Positions 25,793-33,240 of a stretch of DNA of 64,000 nt are shown here, piece after piece (positions within the stretch are counted from its first letter, which is position 1; each line of letters begins with the position of its first letter). The DNA comes from Promicromonospora thailandica (lineage in GTDB: Bacteria > Actinomycetota > Actinomycetes > Actinomycetales > Cellulomonadaceae): assembly GCF_024171955.1 (NCBI RefSeq), contig NZ_JAMTCS010000007.1:186001-250000 (forward strand). Reading direction: 5' to 3'. The position numbers and the translations under genes were made by a program. The notes beneath the pieces are model-generated. The model did no database searches and was not told the origin of the DNA. It saw nothing but the letters and a program-made list of their open reading frames with translations.

Positions 25793-27664
25793 GTGAGCAC
25801 CGTCGAACCAGGCACCGTGCTGGTCGAGAGGTACAGGCTCGACCAGCAGGTCTCGACCGACCTCGCCGCGACCACCGCCTGGGAGGCTCGTGACCTGATC
25901 CTGGACCGCGAGGTGCGGGTGACGCTCGTGACCGGGCCCTACGCGGGCGACGCCCTCGACTCCGCGCGGCGGGCCGCGCTCGTCACCGACCCCCGCCTGG
26001 TCCGGGTGCTCGACGCCGGTGCGGACGCCCAGGACCGCCGGTACGTGGTGACCGAACCCCACACCGGCACCACGCTGACGGAGATCGTCTCGAGCGGGCT
26101 GGTGGACGAGCAGCAGGCGCGCGCCATCGTGGGCGAGGCGGCCTCCGCGCTCGCCGTGGCGCACGCGCGCGGGGTCCATCACACCGCGCTGCGGCCCGAG
26201 GCGGTCCGTGTCGACGGCCACCAGGTCAAGGTCACGGGCCTGGGCCTCGACGGCGGCCTCGCCTCCGGTGACACGCTCAACGGCCGGCCCGCGCAGCTCG
26301 ACGCACAAGGTCTGGTCGCCCTCCTCTACTACGCGATGACGGCTCGCTGGCCCGGCCCCGACCTCGAGGCCGACTGGATCGCGAAGGACACCCTGATCCC
26401 GCTGCCCGCGCAGCTCGACGCTTCCGGCGCCGTGGCGCCCCTGTCCACGCTGGTCCCCCACGTGGACGCCGACATCGACGCCCTGGTGTCCCGGACGTTC
26501 GACGCGTCCGGCGGCTCCGGCGGCCCGATGAACCCCGACGACGTGACCACGGCCCTCGCGCCGTGGGGAGAGGTTTCCGTAGTGGCATCGCTGCCTGGAT
26601 TCGTTCAGCCTGAGCCGGAGGGTCCGCGACGCCAGTCCATCGCCGACGCTTTCAGCGGTGAGGGTGCCCCGCCCGTACGACGCCCGGTGTCCGGCCGGAT
26701 CGCACGCTCCGACGAGACGCTGGCCGCGGGGGCGGGTGCCGTGCCCGCCGGCTACCCCGAGCCGCAGAGCGACTACACCTACGAGCCGCAGGCCTACGGC
26801 CAGCAGCACGCACCGGTGCCGCCGCCTCCGCCGGACGGCGCGACGCAGGCGTTCGACCAGTTCGGCCAGCCGGTCGCCGTAGGACAGCCGGGGTACGACC
26901 AGGCCCAGTACGCGCCCGGCGCGCCGCAGCAGTATCCGCCCCAGTTCGCGCCCGGCGGTTACCCCCCGGACGGTGGTGGCTACCAGGAGCAGCCGGACGG
27001 CGGTTTCGCGACCCAGCCCGCACCCAGGCGCGGCGGCGTGAACCCCACGCCGATCGTGCTCGGCCTCGTGGGCGTGGCGGTCGTGGCCGGCCTCATCTGG
27101 GCGATCAACGCGGTGCTCATCCCGCCGTCCGACGTCATCGCGGATGCCTCCCCGTCCCCTTCCGTCTCCGCGTCGGCAGGCGGCGGGGCCACGCAGGAGG
27201 GTGAGAACAGTGCCGAACCCTCCGCTCCCCCGGAGACCGAGGCCCGTCCGGTGATCGACTCGGCGGCCCTGCTGGGCGAGCTGGAGTGGGAGGGCCAGAC
27301 CATCGACCACCCCGAGGCGGTCGAGCGGGCCTACGACGCCGATCCGCAGTCGTTCTACTACACGACCACCTATGCACGCCCCGAGTTCGGCAACTTCAAG
27401 AAGTACCTGGGCATGGAGCTCAAGCTGCGCGAGCCCGCCTCGGTCACCAAGATCGAGCTGCTGACCAACACCCCCGGTGGCAAGGTGCAGATCCTCCGTG
27501 GCGGCGAGGGCGGCGAGGTGGTCGCGGAGGGTGCTTTCGCGAACACCACGACCTTCGAGCTCACCGAACCGGTCGTGAGCGACTCGTTCACCATCTGGAT
27601 CACCGAGCTGCCGCAGGTCTCCGACGGCTTCCGGCTGGAGCTCAACGAGGTCGTGCTGAGCTGA
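25793..27664 (+). CDS. Protein kinase-like pseudokinase with C-terminal discoidin-like domain
   Basis: The GTG at 25793 with GAGGAGG upstream gives 623 residues. Residues about 5-270 have a kinase-fold layout (LVERYRLDQQVSTDLAATTA, then EARDLILDREVRVTL), but the catalytic residues are missing. No VAVK lysine is seen, the HRD loop reads GVHHTALRPE and the DFG position reads VTGLGLDG. A long Pro/Gln/Tyr-rich linker (about 300-430), one membrane helix (PIVLGLVGVAVVAGLIWAIN) and an extracellular beta-sandwich domain (about 490-620) follow. In mycobacteria a pseudokinase attached to MurJ recruits FhaA to regulate wall synthesis. This split version next to murJ may do the same (inference). Confidence 0.85.
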   Translation: MSTVEPGTVLVERYRLDQQVSTDLAATTAWEARDLILDREVRVTLVTGPYAGDALDSARRAALVTDPRLVRVLDAGADAQDRRYVVTEPHTGTTLTEIVSSGLVDEQQARAIVGEAASALAVAHARGVHHTALRPEAVRVDGHQVKVTGLGLDGGLASGDTLNGRPAQLDAQGLVALLYYAMTARWPGPDLEADWIAKDTLIPLPAQLDASGAVAPLSTLVPHVDADIDALVSRTFDASGGSGGPMNPDDVTTALAPWGEVSVVASLPGFVQPEPEGPRRQSIADAFSGEGAPPVRRPVSGRIARSDETLAAGAGAVPAGYPEPQSDYTYEPQAYGQQHAPVPPPPPDGATQAFDQFGQPVAVGQPGYDQAQYAPGAPQQYPPQFAPGGYPPDGGGYQEQPDGGFATQPAPRRGGVNPTPIVLGLVGVAVVAGLIWAINAVLIPPSDVIADASPSPSVSASAGGGATQEGENSAEPSAPPETEARPVIDSAALLGELEWEGQTIDHPEAVERAYDADPQSFYYTTTYARPEFGNFKKYLGMELKLREPASVTKIELLTNTPGGKVQILRGGEGGEVVAEGAFANTTTFELTEPVVSDSFTIWITELPQVSDGFRLELNEVVLS

Positions 27665-27702
27665 CGTCCGGCGTCGCCGGCAGCGTACCGGCGCGCACGG
27701 TG

Positions 27703-27749
27703 CGGCCCCGGGCAGACATCTCCCCACCGGGAGAGACTGTCCGGGGCCG
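27703..27749 (+). terminator. Hairpin after the pseudokinase gene
   Basis: CGGCCCCGG (27703) pairs with CCGGGGCCG (ending 27749). The interior is only partly paired. It lies 39 bases beyond the stop and ahead of the trxB promoter region. Confidence 0.6.
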
Positions 27750-27910
27750 TTCTCCGTCTCACCACGGAGTGGCCCCTTCTATCCATCGAAATTCGTCGAT
27801 ATCGTGTGGCACGACTCACGTCCACGACCGCGCCGAGGACGACGTCGGCTGGAACACTGGGACACGCCCGCGTGTTGATGCGTGTGCCCATGGAACTCGA
27901 GGAGACAACC

Positions 27911-28882
27911 TTGACCGAACAGACCACCGCACCGGCAGCCGGGACCGAGACGCCCGTGCTCGACGTCGTCATCGTGGGGTCCGGCCCCGCGGGATACACC
28001 GCAGCGATCTACGCGGCGCGTGCCGGCTTCGCGCCCGTGGTCATCGCCGGTTCGGTCACCGCGGGCGGCGCCCTGATGAACACCACCGAGGTGGAGAACT
28101 TTCCCGGGTTCCCCGCCGGCATCCAGGGTCCCGACCTCATGGAGGCCATGCGCGAGCAGGCGGAGAAGTTCGGTGCCCAGGTGGTGTGGGACGACGCCGA
28201 GCAGGTCGAGCTGACCGGTGACATCAAGACGATCGTGACCGGTGGCGGCGAGACCTACCGCGCCCGCGCGGTGATCCTGTCGACCGGCTCCGCCTACCGC
28301 GAGCTGGGCCTGGCGGACGAGAAGCGACTCTCGGGCCGCGGCGTGTCGTGGTGCGCCACGTGCGACGGCTTCTTCTTCCGCGACCAGGAGATCGCCGTGG
28401 TCGGCGGCGGCGACTCCGCGATGGAGGAGGCCACGTTCCTCACGCGGTTCGCCTCCAAGGTCACCGTCGTGCACCGCCGCGACGACCTGCGCGCCTCGAA
28501 GATCATGGCGGAGCGCGCCGTCGCGGACCCGAAGATCGAGTTCGCCTGGAACAGCGAGGTCGCGGGTATCAACGGTGAGGACAAGGTCGCGGGCGTGAGC
28601 CTGCGCGACACCGTGACCGGTGAGATCCGCGAGCTGGACGCGACCGGCCTGTTCGTCGCGATCGGCCACGAGCCCCGCACCGACCTGGTCAAGGGCCAGG
28701 TCGACCTCGACGAGAACGGCTACATCCTCGTCGAGGGGCGCAGCACGCGCACCAACCTCCCCGGCGTCCTCGCCTGCGGCGACGCCGTGGATCACACCTA
28801 CCGCCAGGCGATCACGGCGGCCGGGTCCGGCTGCGCCGCGGCGCTCGACGCCCAGGCGTACCTGGACTCGCTGAACGACTGA
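27911..28882 (+). CDS. trxB: Thioredoxin-disulfide reductase
   Basis: TTG at 27911 with CGAGGAG seven bases upstream gives 323 residues, the family's usual size; in-frame ATGs at 27878 and 27890 lack such a site. An FAD-binding GxGxxG region ([14 protein letters not shown]) opens the protein. The redox-active pair is in [11 protein letters not shown] (Cys148 and Cys151), the NADPH site is [15 protein letters not shown], and the C-terminal FAD motif is [18 protein letters not shown]. It reduces thioredoxin with NADPH. It is in an operon with trxA, 15 bases downstream. Confidence 0.96.
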   Translation: MTEQTTAPAAGTETPVLDVVIVGSGPAGYTAAIYAARAGFAPVVIAGSVTAGGALMNTTEVENFPGFPAGIQGPDLMEAMREQAEKFGAQVVWDDAEQVELTGDIKTIVTGGGETYRARAVILSTGSAYRELGLADEKRLSGRGVSWCATCDGFFFRDQEIAVVGGGDSAMEEATFLTRFASKVTVVHRRDDLRASKIMAERAVADPKIEFAWNSEVAGINGEDKVAGVSLRDTVTGEIRELDATGLFVAIGHEPRTDLVKGQVDLDENGYILVEGRSTRTNLPGVLACGDAVDHTYRQAITAAGSGCAAALDAQAYLDSLND

Positions 28883-28897
28883 TCAAGGAGATTACGG

Positions 28898-29224
28898 ATG
28901 AGCACCATCAAGGTCACCGACGACACCTTCAAGACCGAGGTCCTCGACTCCGACATTCCTGTCTTCGTCGACTTCTGGGCCACCTGGTGTGGTCCGTGTC
29001 GCATGGTGGCACCGATCCTCGAGGAGCTGTCCGAGGAGTACGAGGGCAAGATCAAGATCGTGAAGATCGACACCGACGAGAACCGTCAGACCGCCATGGA
29101 CTACGGCATCGTGTCGATCCCGACGCTCAACGTCTACAAGGGCGGCGAGGTCGTGAAGTCGATCATCGGGGCGCGGCCGAAGCGTGCGCTGACCCAGGAG
29201 ATCGACGAGGTCCTCGCGGGCTGA
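28898..29224 (+). CDS. trxA: Thioredoxin
   Basis: The protein is 108 residues. The active site WCGPC is within [14 protein letters not shown], and the cis-proline is in [18 protein letters not shown] precedes the start. Thioredoxin is the cytosolic disulphide reductant kept reduced by TrxB, encoded just upstream. The trxB-trxA pair near parB and rnpA is the standard actinobacterial arrangement. A terminator hairpin follows. Confidence 0.97.
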   Translation: MSTIKVTDDTFKTEVLDSDIPVFVDFWATWCGPCRMVAPILEELSEEYEGKIKIVKIDTDENRQTAMDYGIVSIPTLNVYKGGEVVKSIIGARPKRALTQEIDEVLAG

Positions 29225-29242
29225 CCGCCCGCCGCCGCACCT

Positions 29243-29280
29243 GGAGCGCGTGCCCGGTCCCTGGACCGGGCGCGCGCTCC
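29243..29280 (+). terminator. Terminator after trxBA
   Basis: GGAGCGCGTGCCCGGTCC (29243-29260) and GGACCGGGCGCGCGCTCC (29263-29280) form an almost perfect 18-bp stem with a two-base gap as loop centre. Confidence 0.75.
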
Positions 29281-29374
29281 TCTGCGTCGTGGCTGCTCCG
29301 CGCCCCCCGTAACCTCACCGTTTCGCCACGAACGGCCCTGTGCCTGGACCCGGCCGCGTGCGAGACTGGCGGGC

Positions 29375-30685
29375 GTGAACGAGCTTCCCGAGACTGCCGG
29401 TAACCGCCTCGACCCGTGGTTCGGTTCGTACGCGGCGCGAGCGCACGGCATGCGCGCGTCGGAGATCCGGGCGCTCTTCGCGGTGGCGAACCGCCCTGAG
29501 GTGGTCTCGCTCGCGGGCGGCATGCCGTACCTCGAGGGCCTTCCGCTCGACGTCATCGCCGACACGATGCAGCGACTCATCGCCACCAAGGGCACCACGG
29601 CGCTGCAGTACGGGTCCGGGCAGGGCGAGGAGTCGCTGCGCGAGCACATCACGCAGGTGGTCGCCCTCGAAGGGGTCTCGGCCCACCCGGACGACGTCGT
29701 CGTCACCACCGGCTCGCAGTCGGCCCTCGACCTGGTCACACGCATCTTCGTGGACCCGGGCGACGTGGTCGTCACCGAGGCGCCGTCGTACGTCGGCGCG
29801 CTCGGCGTCTTCCGTTCCTACCAGGCCGACGTCGTCCAGGTGCCCCTCGACGCCGACGGTCTCGTGCCCGAGGAGCTCGACGCCGCGCTCGCCCGGCTCG
29901 CGACCGAGGGCCGGCGCGTGAAGTTCCTGTACACCGTGCCGAACTTCCAGAACCCGGCCGGGGTCACGCTGTCCGCCGCCCGGAGGCCTCAGATCCTCGA
30001 GATCTGCCGCCGCCACGGCGTTCTCGTCGTGGAGGACAACCCGTACGGTCTGCTCGGGTTCGACGACGAGCCGCTGCCGGCGCTGCGTTCCTACGACACC
30101 GACGGGGTGCTGTACCTGGGGTCGTTCTCGAAGACCTTCGCCCCCGGATACCGGGTGGGCTTCGTGATCGCGCCGCACGCCGTGCGCGACAAGCTCGTGC
30201 TGGCGAGCGAGTCCGCCGTGCTGTCGCCGTCGAACGCGTCGCAGCTCGCGGTCGCGACATACCTCGAGACCTGCGACTGGAAGGCCCAGATCAAGGACTA
30301 CCGGGAGATGTACCGCGACCGTCGCGACGCGCTGGTCGGCGCGCTCGGCGAGTACCTCCCGACCGCGTCGTGGAACGTGCCGCGCGGTGGATTCTTCGTG
30401 TGGGTGCGCCTCCCCGAGGGCCTCGACGCGCGGGCGATGCTGCCGCGCGCCGTCACGGCGCGCGTCGCCTACGTGCCCGGCACGGCCTTCTACTACGACG
30501 GCAGCGGTTCCGACCACATGCGCCTCTCGTTCTGCTTCCCGACGCCGGAGCGCATCCGCGAGGGCGTGCGCCGCCTGGCCGGTGTCGTGAACGCCGAGTC
30601 CGAGCTGGTGCAGATCTTCGGCACGTCCGCCCAGCCGGACCCCGACGCCGAGGACGTCGAAGGCCCCGCACCCGACCTGGCCTGA
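29375..30685 (+). CDS. PLP-dependent class I/II aminotransferase (LysN/2-aminoadipate transaminase-like)
   Basis: The protein is 436 residues from a GTG. The fold-type I pattern is clear: ALQYGSGQGEESLREHI, VTTGSQSALDLV, the YTVPNFQNPAGVTLS loop, VEDNPYGLL and the PLP-lysine motif LGSFSKTFAPGYRVGF. No N-terminal winged-helix domain is present, so it is not a MocR regulator. Related enzymes are annotated as 2-aminoadipate or aromatic/branched-chain transaminases. It lies upstream of a D-Ala-D-Ala ligase with a 97-base gap. The natural amino donor is not predictable. Confidence 0.9.
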   Translation: MNELPETAGNRLDPWFGSYAARAHGMRASEIRALFAVANRPEVVSLAGGMPYLEGLPLDVIADTMQRLIATKGTTALQYGSGQGEESLREHITQVVALEGVSAHPDDVVVTTGSQSALDLVTRIFVDPGDVVVTEAPSYVGALGVFRSYQADVVQVPLDADGLVPEELDAALARLATEGRRVKFLYTVPNFQNPAGVTLSAARRPQILEICRRHGVLVVEDNPYGLLGFDDEPLPALRSYDTDGVLYLGSFSKTFAPGYRVGFVIAPHAVRDKLVLASESAVLSPSNASQLAVATYLETCDWKAQIKDYREMYRDRRDALVGALGEYLPTASWNVPRGGFFVWVRLPEGLDARAMLPRAVTARVAYVPGTAFYYDGSGSDHMRLSFCFPTPERIREGVRRLAGVVNAESELVQIFGTSAQPDPDAEDVEGPAPDLA

Positions 30686-30782
30686 CTCTCCTCGCGTCAG
30701 ACGTGCAGGTCACCAGGGTGACGTGCGCGTCTGACACGATGGCTGCCGAACCGATGATCCGTCCCGACCGAGTGAGCCCTCG

Positions 30783-31802
30783 ATGACCAGTCCCGCCTCA
30801 GCCGCCGACGCGTCGGCGTCGTCCGCCCCCGCCCCTGCCGCGCCCGACGACGCCGACCGCAGTCCCCTGGTCGTCGTCCTCGCCGGCGGCCTGTCGCACG
30901 AGCGCGACGTGTCGATCCGCTCGGGCCGCCGGGTCGCCGAGTCGCTGCGCTCCACCGGGCTCGATGTCGTGGTGCACGACGTCGACGCGGACCTGCTGCC
31001 TTTCCTGCGCGACACGCGACCGGACGTCGTCTGGCCGCTGCTGCACGGCGCCTCGGGCGAGGACGGCTCGGTGCGGGACGTGCTCGAGATGGCGCGCGTG
31101 CCGTACGTCGGCACGGGTCCCCGTGCCAGCCGGGTCGTCTGGAACAAGCCCATCGCCAAGGCCGCGCTGCTCGAGGCCGGGCTTGCCACCCCGGACTACG
31201 TGACGCTCCCCCAGAGCCTCTTCCGGGATCTCGGGGCGCAGCCGGTGCTCGACACGATCGTGCGACACGTCGGGCTGCCGCTGGTGGTCAAGCCGACGGA
31301 GGGCGGATCCGCACTCGGCGTGAGCATCGTGTCCCGGGCCGAGGACCTGCCGCGCGCCATGGTCGAGTGCTTCGCCTACGGGGAGACCGCGCTCATCGAG
31401 CGCGCGATCGACGGGGTCGAGCTCGCCGTCAGCGTGATCGACGGCCCGGACGGCGCCGAGGCGCTGCCCGCGGTCGAGATCGTGGCCGAGGACGGGTACG
31501 ACTACGCCGCCCGGTACGTCGCCGGCGAGACGGAGTTCTTCGCCCCTGCTCGCCTCACCCGGGAGCAGGCGACGCACGTCGCCGACGTCGCCGTGCGTGC
31601 GCACCGTGCTCTTCGGCTGCGACACCTGTCACGCACCGACCTGATCCTCGACGGCTCCGGTACCGCACACGTCCTCGAGGTGAACGTGGCACCCGGCATG
31701 ACCGAGATGTCGTTGCTGCCGCAGGCCGCCACTGCCAGCGGGCGCGACCTCGCGGAGCTCTACCGATCGATCGTCGACAGAGCGCTGCTCCCGGCGCGGT
31801 AG
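30783..31802 (+). CDS. D-alanine-D-alanine ligase family ATP-grasp enzyme
   Basis: The protein is 339 residues. A 28-residue Ala/Ser/Pro leader precedes the domain start LVVVLAGGLSHERDVSIRSG, which matches the Ddl N-terminus. The ATP-grasp loops are VKPTEGGSALGVSIV and the metal-binding end is HVLEVNVAPGMTEMSLLPQ (Glu and Asn ligands). Ddl joins two D-alanines for peptidoglycan precursors. The final motif differs somewhat from the standard NTxPG version, so this may be a second Ddl-like enzyme rather than the main one; I cannot tell from this window. It is convergent with parB across a strong terminator. Confidence 0.85.
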   Translation: MTSPASAADASASSAPAPAAPDDADRSPLVVVLAGGLSHERDVSIRSGRRVAESLRSTGLDVVVHDVDADLLPFLRDTRPDVVWPLLHGASGEDGSVRDVLEMARVPYVGTGPRASRVVWNKPIAKAALLEAGLATPDYVTLPQSLFRDLGAQPVLDTIVRHVGLPLVVKPTEGGSALGVSIVSRAEDLPRAMVECFAYGETALIERAIDGVELAVSVIDGPDGAEALPAVEIVAEDGYDYAARYVAGETEFFAPARLTREQATHVADVAVRAHRALRLRHLSRTDLILDGSGTAHVLEVNVAPGMTEMSLLPQAATASGRDLAELYRSIVDRALLPAR

Positions 31803-31817
31803 CCCGTTCGTCGTGCG

Positions 31818-31854
31818 AAAAGGGCCGGCACCCTGACGGGGTGCCGGCCCTTTT
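31818..31854. terminator. Bidirectional terminator between ddl-like gene and parB
   Basis: AAAAGGGCCGGCACCC, a short loop, and GGGTGCCGGCCCTTTT. The stem is flanked by A-run and T-run on opposite sides, so it works in both directions. Confidence 0.9.
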
Positions 31855-31871
31855 CCTGTCCGTGCGCCGCC

Positions 31872-33143
31872 TCAGTCCTCCGACGGCGGCTTCAGCAGAC
31901 CGCGTTCTTCCGGCGCCATGACCTGCAGAATCCGGTTGAGGTCCTCCACCGAGGCGAACTCGACGGTCATGCGGCCCTTCGTCTTGCCGAGCGCGACCTT
32001 CACCCGCGTCTCGAAGCGGTCGGAGAGCCGCGTCGCGAGCTCGTCCACCGCCTCGCTCCGCGTCCCGGCCCGAGGCGCCTTCCGCGTCTTGCCGGCGCCA
32101 CCCTCGGACTCGGTGAGCATCACGATCTCCTCGGTCGCACGCACCGAGAGTCCCTCCGAGACGATGCGCTGCGCGAGCCGCTCGATCTCGGCGCCGTCGC
32201 TGAGACCGAGCAGCGCGCGAGCGTGGCCGGCCGACAGCACGCCCGCCGCGACCCTGCGCTGCACGAGTGGCGGCAGGCGCAGCAGCCGCAGGGTGTTCGA
32301 GATCTGCGGGCGGCTGCGGGCGATGCGGGTGGCGAGCTCCTCGTGGGTACAGCCGAAGTCGTCGAGCAGCTGCCGGTAGGCGGCGGCCTCTTCGAGCGGG
32401 TTCAGGTCGGAGCGGTGCAGGTTCTCCAGGAGTGCGTCCCGGAGCATGTCACCGTCCTCGGTGTCGCGGACGATCGCGGGGATCGTGTCCAGCTCGGCGG
32501 CCTGCGTCGCACGCCAGCGACGCTCGCCCATGATCAGCTCGTACTCGCCCGGAGCATCCTTGACCGGGCGGACGACGATCGGCTGGAGCACGCCGATCTC
32601 CTTGATGGAGTCAACCAGCTCGTCGAGGTCACCCTCGTCGAAGACCGTCCGTGGCTGCCACGTGTTGGGTCGGATGGCGGTGACCGGTAGCTCGGCGAAC
32701 CGAGCCCCCGGGACAGGAACCAGGTCCGCCGTTTCACGTGAAACGACACCGGGCTCGCTCTGCTCCCGGCCGAAGAAGGTGTTGTCGAGAGCCGACGCGC
32801 TGCCACCCTCGGCAGCCTCGTTCGCGACCGACAAGCGGCCGCTCGCGATCGCGGAGTCCCACTTCACCGTGCTGGGCCGCGGGCCCGAGCTCTTGGCCGG
32901 CTTGCGCTCCTGCGGTGCCTCGGTCGGCGTCGCCTCGACGGGCGGTACGCCGGCCTCAGGCTCGACCGTCACGTCGGGCGCGGACGGGCGCTCCGCCACG
33001 ACGGTCGCGACCGTGCCCCCCGGCCCGCTGCTCGCGTCGTCGGACTCGCCAAGTCCTGCGCCGGGCGCCCGTTCGTCCAGCTCAGGACCGGTGGGGATCA
33101 GGGCGCCCAGGCCCCGCCCGAGCCCGCGTCGCTTCGCACTCAT
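31872..33143 (-). CDS. parB: ParB chromosome-partitioning CTPase
   Basis: The protein is 423 residues with GGAGAC before the ATG. The N-terminus ([17 protein letters not shown]) is the typical ParA-contacting peptide. A long variable, acidic region (about 20-155) precedes the ParB core: [15 protein letters not shown], the [11 protein letters not shown] motif of the CTP-binding pocket, [18 protein letters not shown], and the DNA-binding [25 protein letters not shown]-terminal dimerisation domain ends the protein. ParB loads on parS and spreads to organise the origin. Its own gene contains a perfect parS. Confidence 0.97.
   Translation of the reverse strand: MSAKRRGLGRGLGALIPTGPELDERAPGAGLGESDDASSGPGGTVATVVAERPSAPDVTVEPEAGVPPVEATPTEAPQERKPAKSSGPRPSTVKWDSAIASGRLSVANEAAEGGSASALDNTFFGREQSEPGVVSRETADLVPVPGARFAELPVTAIRPNTWQPRTVFDEGDLDELVDSIKEIGVLQPIVVRPVKDAPGEYELIMGERRWRATQAAELDTIPAIVRDTEDGDMLRDALLENLHRSDLNPLEEAAAYRQLLDDFGCTHEELATRIARSRPQISNTLRLLRLPPLVQRRVAAGVLSAGHARALLGLSDGAEIERLAQRIVSEGLSVRATEEIVMLTESEGGAGKTRKAPRAGTRSEAVDELATRLSDRFETRVKVALGKTKGRMTVEFASVEDLNRILQVMAPEERGLLKPPSED
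32731..32744. promoter_or_regulatory. parS site (perfect), within parB
   Basis: GTTTCACGTGAAAC, the exact 14-base ParB-binding palindrome. Read on the coding strand it gives V-S-R-E-T in ParB's variable region. Confidence 0.92.
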
Positions 33144-33240
33144 CGTGTCTCCTCGTCGGTTCCGGTCCGGCGTCGAGCACGGACAGGTTGTGTCTCCATC
33201 GGCACGGCGCGCTGCACGAGCCGTTCGTCATCGCGGACCA

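Noticed and set aside
29375..30685. MocR-type transcription factor
   Set aside because: The protein lacks the N-terminal winged helix and starts directly with the aminotransferase fold.
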